Counted from the first letter of the stretch, positions 9,618 to 18,946 are shown. The stretch is DNA of 64,000 bases from an uncultured Maribacter sp. (GCA_947498505.1 CANMKG010000004.1:124001-188000); one strand, 5' to 3'. A program made the numbers and translations. The notes: generated by a model from the sequence alone, not told the origin.

Positions 9618-10184
9618 ATGGATGAGTTAAGGCATTATCTAAATCAACTTGTTCCAATGAATGATGAAGATTGGATTTTTTTTTCTTCTAAATTGGGAAA
9701 ACACCAAGTAGGGAAAAAACAGACTCTGGTAGAGGTAGGTCAGGTTGAAAACCAACTTTCTTTTATTGAGAAAGGTACTGTTAGATTGTATTTTCCGCAG
9801 GAAGAGAATGATGTTACTTTTGGGTTTTGTTTTGAAAATCAGTTTGTATGTGCATATGATTCGTTTATAACTCAAACCGCGTGTTCATACAGAGTAGAAA
9901 CATTAAACGAAACTGTTTTATGGAGTTTAACGTACGAAGATTTACAAGAAGTTTATAACAATACGATTTCGGGAAATAAGTTAGGACGAATTATAGGCGA
10001 AAATTTATACTTAATAAAATCTCGTAGAGAACGGTCCTTTTTAAATGAGACAGCGGAAGAGAGATATTTAAAACTTTTTAAAGAACGCCCCAATGTCATA
10101 AAGGAAATACCATTAAAATACATAGCGTCATATATAGGTGTTACTCCCCAGGCATTGAGCCGAATTAGAAAGCGAATTTCTTAA
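9618..10184 (+). CDS. Crp/Fnr family transcriptional regulator
   Basis: A 188-residue protein with an N-terminal cyclic-nucleotide-binding-like beta roll (about 15-115, LSFIEKGTVRLYF) and a short C-terminal winged helix (TAEERYLKLFKERP, then IPLKYIASYIGVTPQALSRIRKRIS as the recognition helix region). It lacks an obvious set of Fnr cysteines or the cAMP-contact Arg-Ser pair, like most Bacteroidota members, so its effector is unknown. It probably shares a transcript with the HMG-CoA lyase and may control it or the following DoxX-like gene. Confidence 0.9.
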   Translation: MDELRHYLNQLVPMNDEDWIFFSSKLGKHQVGKKQTLVEVGQVENQLSFIEKGTVRLYFPQEENDVTFGFCFENQFVCAYDSFITQTACSYRVETLNETVLWSLTYEDLQEVYNNTISGNKLGRIIGENLYLIKSRRERSFLNETAEERYLKLFKERPNVIKEIPLKYIASYIGVTPQALSRIRKRIS

Positions 10185-10235
10185 CTTAGGTTCATTGGTT
10201 AGTGTTTTTAAGTTGCAGAAATTTGCAGAAAAAAG

Positions 10236-10691
10236 ATGAAACCTTTACTAGTTATATGCGTAGCTTTTATAATTTCTTTAATTGTATTGAAGTTAATAAA
10301 CGGAAAGTATGAGTTTGCTTTAGCAATTAGAATCGCCATGGCTGTAATGTTATGTTTTACAGCAATTGGTCATTTTTTATATACTGACGGGATGGTGATG
10401 ATGATACCTAAATTTATTCCGTTTAAAAAAGAAGTTGTGTACCTGACAGCTGTGATTGAAGTTTCCGCTGCGTTTGGGCTTTTAATACCAAAATTACAAG
10501 AACTTACAGGATGGTTACTAATCTTGTTTTTTGTAATGATGTTACCCGCCAATATTTACGGTGCAATTAAGAACGTAGATTATCAAAACGCTAATTTCAT
10601 GGGAAAGGGAATAACGTACTTATGGTTTAGGATTCCTTTACAGTTGTTTTTTATAGTTAGTACTTATTTTGGTGCAATTTATAAATGGTAG
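10236..10691 (+). CDS. DoxX-like membrane protein
   Basis: A 151-residue protein with four predicted membrane helices. The segment AIGHFLYTDGMVMMIPKFIPF followed by VYLTAVIEVSAAFGLLIP is the DoxX/DoxD-like signature. Homologues sit in the inner membrane and have been tied to quinone or thiosulfate chemistry in some archaea; here the function is unknown. It lies 51 bp after the Crp/Fnr gene and converges on the small Cys-rich gene with only 6 bp between stop codons; I see no terminator in that gap. Confidence 0.75.
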   Translation: MKPLLVICVAFIISLIVLKLINGKYEFALAIRIAMAVMLCFTAIGHFLYTDGMVMMIPKFIPFKKEVVYLTAVIEVSAAFGLLIPKLQELTGWLLILFFVMMLPANIYGAIKNVDYQNANFMGKGITYLWFRIPLQLFFIVSTYFGAIYKW

Positions 10692-10697
10692 TGGTTG

Positions 10698-11063
10698 TCA
10701 TGAGGAACAAATATTGCCAATAAAATTATCTAGGTTTAGTTGAAAAAGTGTTCCTTTTACCAAATCATGTACCGCTTGTAGTTCGTTTTTGTTCATTGCA
10801 AGAGTCACCTGATGTGCTGGAGTGTCTAGTAAAAGAGATTTACAACTATCATTTTCTTCACAGCGCAAACATTCCGAATTACTATGAATGGTATATTTTA
10901 TATTGTTAAAAAAAACCTCAAGTTCTTTTTTGCATAGTAACAAACCAGTATTTCTAAAAACGATTTGAATTTTATTAATGTTTTTAGTAGCATGCCTTTT
11001 CCACTGAAAAGCAAAACCAAAGTCATTGTAATATATAGGATGAATATCTTGTGTGTGACTCAT
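10698..11063 (-). CDS. Small Cys-rich protein, DUF6686-like (paralogue A)
   Basis: A 121-residue, probably cytoplasmic protein. It carries CLRCEENDSC at about residues 64-73 and ends with a helical block (NELQAVHDLVKGTLFQLNLDN). The same layout (CDCVECGGEKC, then ILELLEDLIVGTQFMLNMD) occurs in the gene at 22092-22430, so the two are paralogues. The cysteine cluster could bind a metal or iron-sulfur centre (inference). I recall similar proteins as DUF6686 but am not certain. A 19-bp palindrome lies 36 bp upstream of the ATG. Confidence 0.65.
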   Translation of the reverse strand: MSHTQDIHPIYYNDFGFAFQWKRHATKNINKIQIVFRNTGLLLCKKELEVFFNNIKYTIHSNSECLRCEENDSCKSLLLDTPAHQVTLAMNKNELQAVHDLVKGTLFQLNLDNFIGNICSS

Positions 11064-11098
11064 GTGAGAGCATTTTTTTAGAATTAGTAATTTTATAT

Positions 11099-11117
11099 TT
11101 TATTTAGATTAAATAAA
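11099..11117. promoter_or_regulatory. Perfect palindrome, candidate operator A
   Basis: TTTATTTA-GAT-TAAATAAA, an 8-3-8 perfect inverted repeat 36 bp upstream of the Cys-rich gene's ATG. An almost identical element lies at 18894-18912 between the divergent iron-locus operons, so this looks like a shared regulator site. A Fur-type or other metal-responsive regulator is the natural candidate given the genes, but that is inference. Confidence 0.6.
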
Positions 11118-11297
11118 AATAATGAATAATATTATTACAACCAAGGTCATCAACATAAATGATAAATACATAATATTAGTTAAAAAGCTACTATTTTAAA
11201 TTAGCGATAAGGTTAAATGCTTAGGAAAAAAAGAGGTAGTAATTTGGAGATACTTTGAAACAAACCCCAAAAAAGTTTAGGTTATTACTAGAGTATA

Positions 11298-13499
11298 TTA
11301 GTAGCAATCCATTTTAATTTTATTTTTTTTCTTGAGTTCATGTATAGATAAATGTAACTCGTTAAAACATAAGGCGTAAATAGTTTTTAATACATCTGTT
11401 TGCATGCCTACTGAGCCACAGATCATAATGGTTCCGTTGTTTTTTAATACGTGTATTAATTGTGATTTGTAATTTGGGAGTAAATCTTGAACATATTTTT
11501 TAGATTGCTCTTCTCTAGAATAGGCTAGATTTAAACTTTCCAATTGTTGGAACTCCCTAGCTTGTAAAACATAAGACTTATATATATCAAAAGAATTTTC
11601 TGTTGGCCCTCCCCAAAATAAATGTTTTTTTACGTTGTCTTTTTTTTCATGAAGCATGCCTAAAAAAGGAGCAATACCTGTTCCATTGGCAATCATTATT
11701 ACTTCTGTAGTTTTTTTTGGAAAATGAAAAGTTTTGTTTTTTTCAATTGTGGCTTCAAGAACATCATTTACCTGTAGTTGATTAAGAAAGTTAGAACATA
11801 TGCCATATCTATGTTTTTTAATACTCAACAAAATATTGTTGTCTATTTTTCCTATTGAATATAAACGTGTTCTAGTCTCATTTTTTGGAATTAACGAAAG
11901 TAAATCCCCTGATGTAAATGCAACATTTTTTTTGGGTTTTAGTGTAAGCAAAAAAACATCGTCGTTATTTGTCTTTGTTTTGCCAATTACCGTGAATTTT
12001 TGAACTTTTTTTATTGCTCCTTGCTTTTCAGGAGCTTTTAATATAATATTTAAATGTTTTAAAGCTCCCCATTGTTTAGCCCAATCATTAAAAGCTTTAA
12101 AAGAGCTATTGTTTATTTTATACAATTCAAAATCTTTGTGATAATTGCTTTTTTTACTTATAATCTGGTCAACGTCTTCTGCGTATTTGCAGTATAGTGG
12201 GTAAGCTAAAGACCCAAAACCAACTATGGAGTAATTTATGTTTTTAGCAGTATTCCATTTGTTAAATAGTTTAATGAAGTTTTTTGCGTTTGAAGGAGCT
12301 TCTCCATTCCCGTAAGTTGAAGTAAATATTATTAGGTGTCTTAAGTTTTGGAATACTGTAAAATTGTTTAGTTGTGTGATATAAACTTTTTTCTCACAGT
12401 CAATTAGGGCTTTGTAAAAAGTTTTAGCAAAAGCCATTGTGTTTCCAGTTTCTGAACCTACCAAAATAACATATTCGCAAGCGTTCTTTTTGAATTTGTT
12501 TTTTGGAAGTCTACTTTTCCTGGATTTTTTATAGGTCATAGAAAATCCGGAGTATATAAAAAACAAAAGACCAATACATGAGAGCAATAAAACACAGGCC
12601 CAAAAAATGCTACCTGCCCCTGTATGCAAAATAATACTCCAATACGATATTTTTGATGTTATGCTGGCTGATGTTTCACTAACCACGTCGCCAGTAATCT
12701 GGTTAAGAATAATTTCTTTGTTTTTTAGTTTAATGATATAAAAGTCTTCGACATCCTTAGAGAATGGATACTCAACTGAAACTACATCTTTTAATAAAAT
12801 ATCCTTTAATCCAGCAAAGTCTTTAATGTGTCTTTTAGGACTTGTTTTTAGAGTCTTAAAATTAATTTGATTAGAAGTTGTCTGGTCAGTGATAACATTA
12901 AACCGATTAAGTGACAAATAGACTCCTGTGAGGGATACTATTATGATAGGAATTAAAGAAATTCTACCAAGGGAAACATGCCAATATTGGTTAAAATATT
13001 CGTATTTAATCTTTGAAAAAAAATGCTTTACTCCTAATTGCCTTTTTGCAATTAAAACAATCCCCGATATTGTGATTAAAAAAAGAAAAAAGGAAGCAAT
13101 ACCTACTATAATTCGGCCTGTACTTTTTAAAAATAGTGAGCGATGTAAATTGGTGGTCGATTTAAAAATTTGGGGTCTGTTAACATAGTTGCCTAAAATT
13201 TCTCCAGAATTTGGGTTAATGTAACCGTAAATACTTTCATTGCTATTGGTAATACCATCTACTATCAAAAAATTATTGGAATCTATCTTTAACTCTAATA
13301 CTTCGTTAAAATTTTCATCTATAGCTTCAAGCGTTTTTCCTAATTGTATTTCATTAAAATTTGAAATTTTATATGGTTTAGTACCATAATATATTGGCTC
13401 TAGTGCTAGAATAATACCAGTAATTGAGGCGCATAGAATAAAACAAAATGAAGATACAGCCAAAAATAAATGACTGTATCTCCAGAAGGATGTTAACAT
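11298..13499 (-). CDS. PepSY-TM / flavodoxin / FAD-NAD(P)H reductase fusion (probable ferric-siderophore reductase)
   Basis: A 733-residue fusion. Residues 1-320 form a PepSY-associated membrane domain with helices at about 9-33, 129-151, 177-196 and 286-316. Histidines near the helices (H10, H119, H174, H292) could ligate heme. A flavodoxin domain follows (GSETGNT 348-354, TYGNGEAP 395-402), then a CysJ-like reductase with FAD motif RLYSIG (545-550), GTGIAP (606-611), CGSVG (694-698) and a terminal Tyr as in CysJ. It should carry NAD(P)H electrons through FAD and FMN across the inner membrane. PepSY-TM proteins such as FoxB reduce ferric siderophores; here the adjacent siderophore-type receptor supports that role. 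It is last in a five-gene operon. Confidence 0.85.
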   Translation of the reverse strand: MLTSFWRYSHLFLAVSSFCFILCASITGIILALEPIYYGTKPYKISNFNEIQLGKTLEAIDENFNEVLELKIDSNNFLIVDGITNSNESIYGYINPNSGEILGNYVNRPQIFKSTTNLHRSLFLKSTGRIIVGIASFFLFLITISGIVLIAKRQLGVKHFFSKIKYEYFNQYWHVSLGRISLIPIIIVSLTGVYLSLNRFNVITDQTTSNQINFKTLKTSPKRHIKDFAGLKDILLKDVVSVEYPFSKDVEDFYIIKLKNKEIILNQITGDVVSETSASITSKISYWSIILHTGAGSIFWACVLLLSCIGLLFFIYSGFSMTYKKSRKSRLPKNKFKKNACEYVILVGSETGNTMAFAKTFYKALIDCEKKVYITQLNNFTVFQNLRHLIIFTSTYGNGEAPSNAKNFIKLFNKWNTAKNINYSIVGFGSLAYPLYCKYAEDVDQIISKKSNYHKDFELYKINNSSFKAFNDWAKQWGALKHLNIILKAPEKQGAIKKVQKFTVIGKTKTNNDDVFLLTLKPKKNVAFTSGDLLSLIPKNETRTRLYSIGKIDNNILLSIKKHRYGICSNFLNQLQVNDVLEATIEKNKTFHFPKKTTEVIMIANGTGIAPFLGMLHEKKDNVKKHLFWGGPTENSFDIYKSYVLQAREFQQLESLNLAYSREEQSKKYVQDLLPNYKSQLIHVLKNNGTIMICGSVGMQTDVLKTIYALCFNELHLSIHELKKKNKIKMDCY

Positions 13500-13511
13500 G
13501 AATAAATTATT

Positions 13512-14003
13512 TTAGTTAGGTATTATTCTTATATACCGGATGTAACCTGAACCTAAATGTTTTCCACTTACATTTTCAGTTGTTAGTGGAAATTCTAAAT
13601 CGGTTACATAATATTCTTTGTCTTCAACTGCGGTTTCAAACCTGATAGAGTATCCTGAATTTATTTTTTCATTTTCAATTTTTATGGTACTCGTTGCTCG
13701 TTCACCTCCACCTATAGTAGCGCCAGTAATGGCATCAATATTTGAGCGTTTTTTGCCATAAAAACGCCACCATTCAGATATGTCATGATACCATTCGTCA
13801 TCATCACCCATAACATAGAGTGTTTTTTCATACTCACCTTCTGGGTTTATTAGAGAAATTACAACATAGGCACCTTCTCCAGTATAATTAACTAATTGAA
13901 TCATGCATTTATACTGGGTTGATTCATTTTGAGTAAATGCAAATAAGAGACATGAAAATAGCGCTATACTAAAAACTAGTGATGCTTTTTTAAAAGGGTT
14001 CAT
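13512..14003 (-). CDS. DUF2271 periplasmic protein with DxxTGAT motif
   Basis: A 163-residue protein with an N-terminal signal sequence or anchor (about 7-24) and a DUF2271 domain (about 30-160, KCMIQLVNYTGEGAYVVIS). Residues 90-96 read DAITGAT, which fits the Dxx[ST]GAT motif whose Thr receives FMN from the flavin transferase ApbE in FMN-binding-domain proteins. I therefore infer a covalently flavinylated periplasmic electron carrier, partner of the PepSY reductase whose gene begins 12 bp downstream. No apbE gene is in the window. The family assignment is fairly secure; the flavinylation is inference. Confidence 0.8.
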   Translation of the reverse strand: MNPFKKASLVFSIALFSCLLFAFTQNESTQYKCMIQLVNYTGEGAYVVISLINPEGEYEKTLYVMGDDDEWYHDISEWWRFYGKKRSNIDAITGATIGGGERATSTIKIENEKINSGYSIRFETAVEDKEYYVTDLEFPLTTENVSGKHLGSGYIRYIRIIPN

Positions 14004-14009
14004 ATGTGT

Positions 14010-15509
14010 TTATTTAAGAAATTCTAAATCAATATTATTGTTTTTCAAAAGCTCATTTTCGGTGGCTAAATCGTATGCGGATTCTCCAAAAAGAGTCAAT
14101 AATTTTTTGTCCGCTCCATTGTTTAAAAGGTATTTTAGAATAGTAGCATCTTTGGCCTTCATTGAAGCAATATGTAGAACAGTTAACCCTTCTGAATTAG
14201 CTTTGTTAATATCTATGTGATATTTGGAAAGGAACTTTAATAATTCTAGGTCGAGTTTTTCAATGGCAATATGGTACAGCGTATTTTTTTCCGCCTGTTG
14301 TAAATTAAAATTCAAGCCCTTGTTTTCAAGTAATTTGGCTTTATCAAAAAACGCTTGCTTTTTGGAAGATTGAAATGTATTAATTAAATAATATCCTAGG
14401 TTATTTCCTTGCTTATCTAAAACGTTTATGTCTGCACCTTTCTTAATAAGCCGGGAAACAATCTCGGTAGTGTTTGTGGCCATTGCATTGGAAAGAGCAG
14501 TTTGCCCTTTTTTATTGGTAGAGTTTATGTTTTTTACAAAAGGCAAAAGGTAATTTATAATTTCAAGGTTATTATAACTAGCAGCGTTCATAAACGGAGT
14601 ATTACCATTTTTATCTTTTGCTTCAATGTCGACACCTTTATCTAAAAAATAAGTAAAGATTTCAATTTCTTTAGCTTCGTAGGCGATGTTGTGCAGTGGG
14701 TTGACACCTTCTGAGTTTGTTACATTAGGGTTTATTCCAAGACTATCTAAAAAGGAATAAACATTTAATCCATTGGTTTTACGACGTGTACCTTGACTTG
14801 CAAAGATGAATGCATTTCCACCTTTTTTGTTAATAGTAGTATAGTCTACTCCTTTGATAATAAGCTTTTTTAACATTTTAATATTACCTGTCCTTGCGGT
14901 ATAGTTAAATGCTCCATTTCCATAATTATCTTTATCGAGAAGATTTATTCCCTTAGATTCAAAATAGTTTACTAAAGTAAAGTCAGATAAATGAGGTATT
15001 AGTAGTAATAATACATTGGCTCCTTCTTTACTTTTTTCGGTTTTAACGTTTGCCCCATTTTCAATAATAAAATCATAAAGCTTAGGGTCTTTTTGCCCTG
15101 TTACCGCAGCAAAAGTTAATAAAGAATATCCTTTGTCATCAATAATATTTGTTTTCGCACCTTTATCTAATAGGTACTGCATAATGTTTAAATTGCCCAT
15201 GTATGCAGCCCAAAAGATGTATGTTCTACCATCATGAGTAAGCTTGTTTACAACATTTTCTTTAAACGAAAGAAGATGTTTTACGATACCTTCATCTGCT
15301 TTTGCAAATAGTGAACTTGTAACTGCATCAAAACCAAAAGGACTTAAAGCAGAAGGGCTGTGCCCCTCTGCTATTTTTTGTTTAATATCTGTTAAGTTAG
15401 GTTTAGATTCCCAAAATTTTTTATCCAAAAAAACATTACTCTCTTGAGCTACAAGTACAAAAGAAAAGTTACACAGGATAATTAATAAAACTGTTTTTAT
15501 TTTTTTCAT
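14010..15509 (-). CDS. Exported ankyrin-repeat protein
   Basis: A signal peptide (MKKIKTVLLIILCNFSFVLVAQ) is followed by roughly ten to twelve ankyrin repeats filling the remaining ~475 residues (for example GRTYIFWAAYMGNLNIMQYL, GNTPFMNAASYNNLEIINYL, GLTVLHIASMKAKDATILKY). I use the ATG at 15509 (500 residues); the longer frame would require a TTG at 15539 inside the receptor gene. Ankyrin repeats bind proteins, so this may be a periplasmic scaffold for the uptake or reductase complex. It follows the receptor stop by 1 bp and precedes the DUF2271 gene by 6 bp. Confidence 0.88.
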   Translation of the reverse strand: MKKIKTVLLIILCNFSFVLVAQESNVFLDKKFWESKPNLTDIKQKIAEGHSPSALSPFGFDAVTSSLFAKADEGIVKHLLSFKENVVNKLTHDGRTYIFWAAYMGNLNIMQYLLDKGAKTNIIDDKGYSLLTFAAVTGQKDPKLYDFIIENGANVKTEKSKEGANVLLLLIPHLSDFTLVNYFESKGINLLDKDNYGNGAFNYTARTGNIKMLKKLIIKGVDYTTINKKGGNAFIFASQGTRRKTNGLNVYSFLDSLGINPNVTNSEGVNPLHNIAYEAKEIEIFTYFLDKGVDIEAKDKNGNTPFMNAASYNNLEIINYLLPFVKNINSTNKKGQTALSNAMATNTTEIVSRLIKKGADINVLDKQGNNLGYYLINTFQSSKKQAFFDKAKLLENKGLNFNLQQAEKNTLYHIAIEKLDLELLKFLSKYHIDINKANSEGLTVLHIASMKAKDATILKYLLNNGADKKLLTLFGESAYDLATENELLKNNNIDLEFLK

Positions 15510-15510
15510 T

Positions 15511-17925
15511 TTAAAATTTATAGCGGAGAGTAGAACCAAAACTGGCTGGCTGAATTCTATTTAAATAAACGGTTCTGTATGCATTGTATCCTAATTCGTT
15601 AAAAATGTTGTTACCAAATATGTCAACACTTAGTTTGTTATTGAATTTGTATGAAGCTTGTACATTTACAGTTGTGTAAGCTTTTAAATCAAAAGGTTTA
15701 GCGTCTGGCACCACACCATTGTGCGTGTAGTTTCTAGACCAAACATTATGGGGCCTTTCTCCTAGATAATATGCGCCTGCAGCTAATGAAAATCCGTTAT
15801 TAAAGGTATATCCAGCCCATAAGTTTGCAGTATGTTTTGGAGTGTTAATAGGGCTAGAATTAAAGTAGTATGAGTTATGATCTTTGTATTTGGCATCTAG
15901 GTAAGAGTAGCCCGCAATAACTTCAAGATTAGGTGTAACACGACCTATAAGTTCAATTTCAACACCACTTCTGGTATCTTCTCCACCTTTTAAATAATAA
16001 CCTAACCAAGTACCGTCTGTATCTAACGCTTGTAGGTTTAAATTTTTGCTAAATGTGGAAAAGTACGTAATGTTAAAACGTAAGGCATTGTCTAACCATG
16101 TTGATTTAATTCCTGTTTCAAATTGATTCCAGCGTTCGGTTCCAAGTTCCTTTCCGTTTTCATCGGTGTAAAAAGATGTCATTGGATTTGAGTTGTTTGC
16201 GTATGAACCAAAAACTATAATGTTAGAAATAGGCTTTATGTTAAAACCAACTAGTGGATTAAAGGCATTGTCTCTTTTAGCACCAGTTAAACTTCTTCCT
16301 ATAAAGTTTCCTTTGGTTCTTTCTAATGATGTATATCTTAATCCTAAAAATATATCAGCCCATTTAGTAAGCGATACTTTATCCTGAATCGTAAACCCAT
16401 ATGATTTTGTTTTTGAACCCGTATCTCTGTCTGTATTTCTTGCTAGCGAGATATCATCAGGTAGCGTATTGTTTATGGGTTGCGTAAAGTTTATAATATC
16501 TACATAAGGATCGTCAGTAGGATATTCTGTAGTGTAAGCAGCTACATCAAAACCACTATTTCTATAGTCTACACCAACCTGAAAAGTGTGTTTTAAAAAC
16601 CCCGTCTCTAAATCTTTACCAACTAAATCTATCTGTAAAACACTATTTTTATCATCTCTACCGTAAGCATAATATTCTCTGTAGCGTTCTTCATTTGATA
16701 ATTCCGGTAAACCAGATCTTCCTCCTCCTGGGTATGAGTAAGCTGATTCTTCATAGATAGTTAAATCTGAAGTAAAATAACCTGCCTTGATATGTATACT
16801 TTCGTTAATTTCTCTATCAAATCTTATAGCGTAAGTGGTGTTTGTGTAATTTGCTCTATCTGATTTAAATCCAGAAAAATTGTTGTCAGGTAATTTATAA
16901 ATGTTGTTTGTGCTATAATCACCTAAGTTAAAGGTCCCTTGGTCAGGTGTTCTACTATCATCCATGTAATCAAATTCAAAGTAAATTTTTGTCTTTTCAT
17001 TGGGTTTCCATGCAATTGAAGGGTTTATGTAGAACCTTTCTGAGTTTACTATAGCGCGGTAACTATCTGCTCGGTCATAAGATCCAGCAACTCTAAAGGC
17101 TATAGTTTTTTCTTTATCCAATGGGCCGAAAAAGTCAAAAGTGGGTCTTACCTGACCAAAACTGCCAACCCGTAAACTAAGTTCACCTCCATTATAAAAT
17201 TTAGGTGTTTTTGTTACGATGTTAATTACACCTCCTGCAGAACCTAAATCACCTCCTAATCCTTGGCTTATAGCCGAAACTCCCTTTAAAACCTGAATAT
17301 TATCTACTCCAGCCATATCAGTAATTATTCCAGTACCTCTAAAATCGGAATGTACTCGTACTCCATTTTTTAACAATGGAATTCCCCGATACCCTCGTAA
17401 TGACATGCTTTCTCGAGTGTTCCCATATGTTGCGAAAGTGTATACACCAGCAACATTTTTTGTAACATCACTTAAGGTAAGTGCATTTTGTTGGTCAATA
17501 AGTTTACTAGATAATATAGATATACTTTGTAGTTGCTCGTTGGGAGCTAGTGGAAGCCTTGTTAAGGTTTCTAGCTTATCAGCACGTTTTGTTCTTGAAC
17601 CAAAAAGTTCTACTTCATCCAATTGATTATCTCCCTTTAAAAGGAACGTAATATTTAAAGTTTCGTCGTTAACGGTTATCGCTAATTCTTTTCTTTTATA
17701 TCCAACTGCACTTGCAATAACAGTATAAGCTCCATTAGGGATATTTTGTATTTCAAAAAGTCCCTCATCATTGGATTCTCCTCCTTTTTGGGTTCCTTTT
17801 AAGTATATATTTGTTAATGGTATGGGTTGGTTGTTTTGATCTTTAACAGATCCTTTTAAAGTTGATTGACTACAAACTAATTGGGTAGTTAAAAAAAGTA
17901 TCAATGCAAGTAATTGATTTTTCAT
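15511..17925 (-). CDS. TonB-dependent siderophore-type receptor
   Basis: An 804-residue outer-membrane receptor. It has a signal peptide (to about residue 20), a carboxypeptidase-regulatory-like domain (about 22-105, LKGSVKDQNNQPIPLTNIYL) usual in Bacteroidota, a plug domain (about 120-235, NVAGVYTFATYGNTRESMSL, GGVINIVTKTPKF) and a 22-strand barrel ending in the aromatic LRYKF. Plug and barrel resemble the FhuA/FhuE-type siderophore receptor family. It would import a ferric chelate using TonB energy. It is the second gene of the minus-strand operon, 11 bp after the DUF6607 gene. Confidence 0.92.
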   Translation of the reverse strand: MKNQLLALILFLTTQLVCSQSTLKGSVKDQNNQPIPLTNIYLKGTQKGGESNDEGLFEIQNIPNGAYTVIASAVGYKRKELAITVNDETLNITFLLKGDNQLDEVELFGSRTKRADKLETLTRLPLAPNEQLQSISILSSKLIDQQNALTLSDVTKNVAGVYTFATYGNTRESMSLRGYRGIPLLKNGVRVHSDFRGTGIITDMAGVDNIQVLKGVSAISQGLGGDLGSAGGVINIVTKTPKFYNGGELSLRVGSFGQVRPTFDFFGPLDKEKTIAFRVAGSYDRADSYRAIVNSERFYINPSIAWKPNEKTKIYFEFDYMDDSRTPDQGTFNLGDYSTNNIYKLPDNNFSGFKSDRANYTNTTYAIRFDREINESIHIKAGYFTSDLTIYEESAYSYPGGGRSGLPELSNEERYREYYAYGRDDKNSVLQIDLVGKDLETGFLKHTFQVGVDYRNSGFDVAAYTTEYPTDDPYVDIINFTQPINNTLPDDISLARNTDRDTGSKTKSYGFTIQDKVSLTKWADIFLGLRYTSLERTKGNFIGRSLTGAKRDNAFNPLVGFNIKPISNIIVFGSYANNSNPMTSFYTDENGKELGTERWNQFETGIKSTWLDNALRFNITYFSTFSKNLNLQALDTDGTWLGYYLKGGEDTRSGVEIELIGRVTPNLEVIAGYSYLDAKYKDHNSYYFNSSPINTPKHTANLWAGYTFNNGFSLAAGAYYLGERPHNVWSRNYTHNGVVPDAKPFDLKAYTTVNVQASYKFNNKLSVDIFGNNIFNELGYNAYRTVYLNRIQPASFGSTLRYKF

Positions 17926-17936
17926 TAGGGTGGTTT

Positions 17937-18848
17937 TTAATTGATGAATTCAGATATTATTTTTTGAATTTGTGATGCGCTGGAATAGTTTTCGTCATCA
18001 AATAGATACTTATAAAGTGGTTTGTTTTCTACCTTTTCATGAAGATTTAAATCTGTTTTTTTGTTGAAGATTGTTTGCCATTCTGCCCTAACAGTGCTCC
18101 ATTTAGTAGTGTTTTTTTTCCACCATTCTGCAGCAGCGGAGCATTTGCTATCATCTACTTTGTTATAAGTGTTAAACCCTTTTTCTTTGGCGAGAACTAA
18201 ATCTTCTTTTCCATTTTCTCGTATTACTTTATCATTATCCTGGTCATGAATCCAGCCATTATTGGTTATTTCATGGCGGTTTCTTCTTATGGTTACATTG
18301 TAATCACTTCTTTTAGTGTATTCTCGTCTTGGAAGTGGAGCATCTGCGGTATTTTCCCAAAAACTTTTGCCATCTACATGAACCCATGTTGCAGAACCTT
18401 CATACCTAGGACTGTCGTCCACTTGATACACTTTTTGAGACCATTGCCCTTTTACTTCTGCGGGTTTTTTTTGAGAATATGTCCAAGAATTGTTTTTGTT
18501 ATAGGTATAGAAATCTGTGTTTTGGTATACCCAATCTTGGCGCCAATGTTTTACAATATGTGGTTTACTGGGGTTGCCAACTTGCAATAAATGTTGCATA
18601 GAAATTTTGTCTTTTTCATCTGCCACAAGTTGTACCCACTCTAAAGCTTTGTCATTTTTATTTTTTGAAGGCTGGTATAGTGAGTCTTTGCTATAGCTAA
18701 AAGTTTCAGCAAAATTGAAAGTTACTTCATAACAACCGCACATTTTTTTTATGGCTTCCCGGTCTTGTTGTCTTTTGCTCTGTCCATGCGAAATGCATAA
18801 TGTCAATATGGATAATAGGGATAGGATTACATGTTTTTTCATTTTCAT
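17937..18848 (-). CDS. DUF6607 secreted protein
   Basis: A 303-residue exported protein (signal peptide about 3-22, ending ISHGQ). The mature chain is rich in Trp, Tyr and Lys and contains a KKMCGCYEVTFNFAETF block near its start and many short WxY motifs, consistent with a beta-rich fold. I recognise it as the DUF6607 family, which recurs beside iron receptors in Bacteroidota (from memory). The function is unknown. It is the first gene of the operon leading to the PepSY reductase and is divergent from the HmuR-like receptor. Confidence 0.75.
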   Translation of the reverse strand: MKMKKHVILSLLSILTLCISHGQSKRQQDREAIKKMCGCYEVTFNFAETFSYSKDSLYQPSKNKNDKALEWVQLVADEKDKISMQHLLQVGNPSKPHIVKHWRQDWVYQNTDFYTYNKNNSWTYSQKKPAEVKGQWSQKVYQVDDSPRYEGSATWVHVDGKSFWENTADAPLPRREYTKRSDYNVTIRRNRHEITNNGWIHDQDNDKVIRENGKEDLVLAKEKGFNTYNKVDDSKCSAAAEWWKKNTTKWSTVRAEWQTIFNKKTDLNLHEKVENKPLYKYLFDDENYSSASQIQKIISEFIN

Positions 18849-18893
18849 TTTTTTAAAAGGGTTACTAATGCACTCATGAATTAATTATTTAAA

Positions 18894-18912
18894 TTTATTT
18901 AGATTGAATAAA
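18894..18912. promoter_or_regulatory. Palindrome, candidate operator B, in the divergent iron-locus promoter
   Basis: TTTATTTA-GAT-TGAATAAA, identical to the site at 11099-11117 except for one base in the right arm. It lies between the two divergent operons, 46 bp from the minus-strand start and 35 bp from the plus-strand start. It overlaps the expected -33 region of the plus-strand promoter, which suits a repressor site. Confidence 0.6.
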
Positions 18913-18921
18913 AATAAGATA

Positions 18922-18929
18922 TATATTTG
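18922..18929 (+). promoter_or_regulatory. Promoter -7 element for the HmuR-like operon
   Basis: TATATTTG matches TAnnTTTG exactly. The expected -33 position (about 20 bases upstream) falls inside the palindrome at 18894-18912. Confidence 0.65.
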
Positions 18930-18946
18930 CGACAAAACTATTGAGA

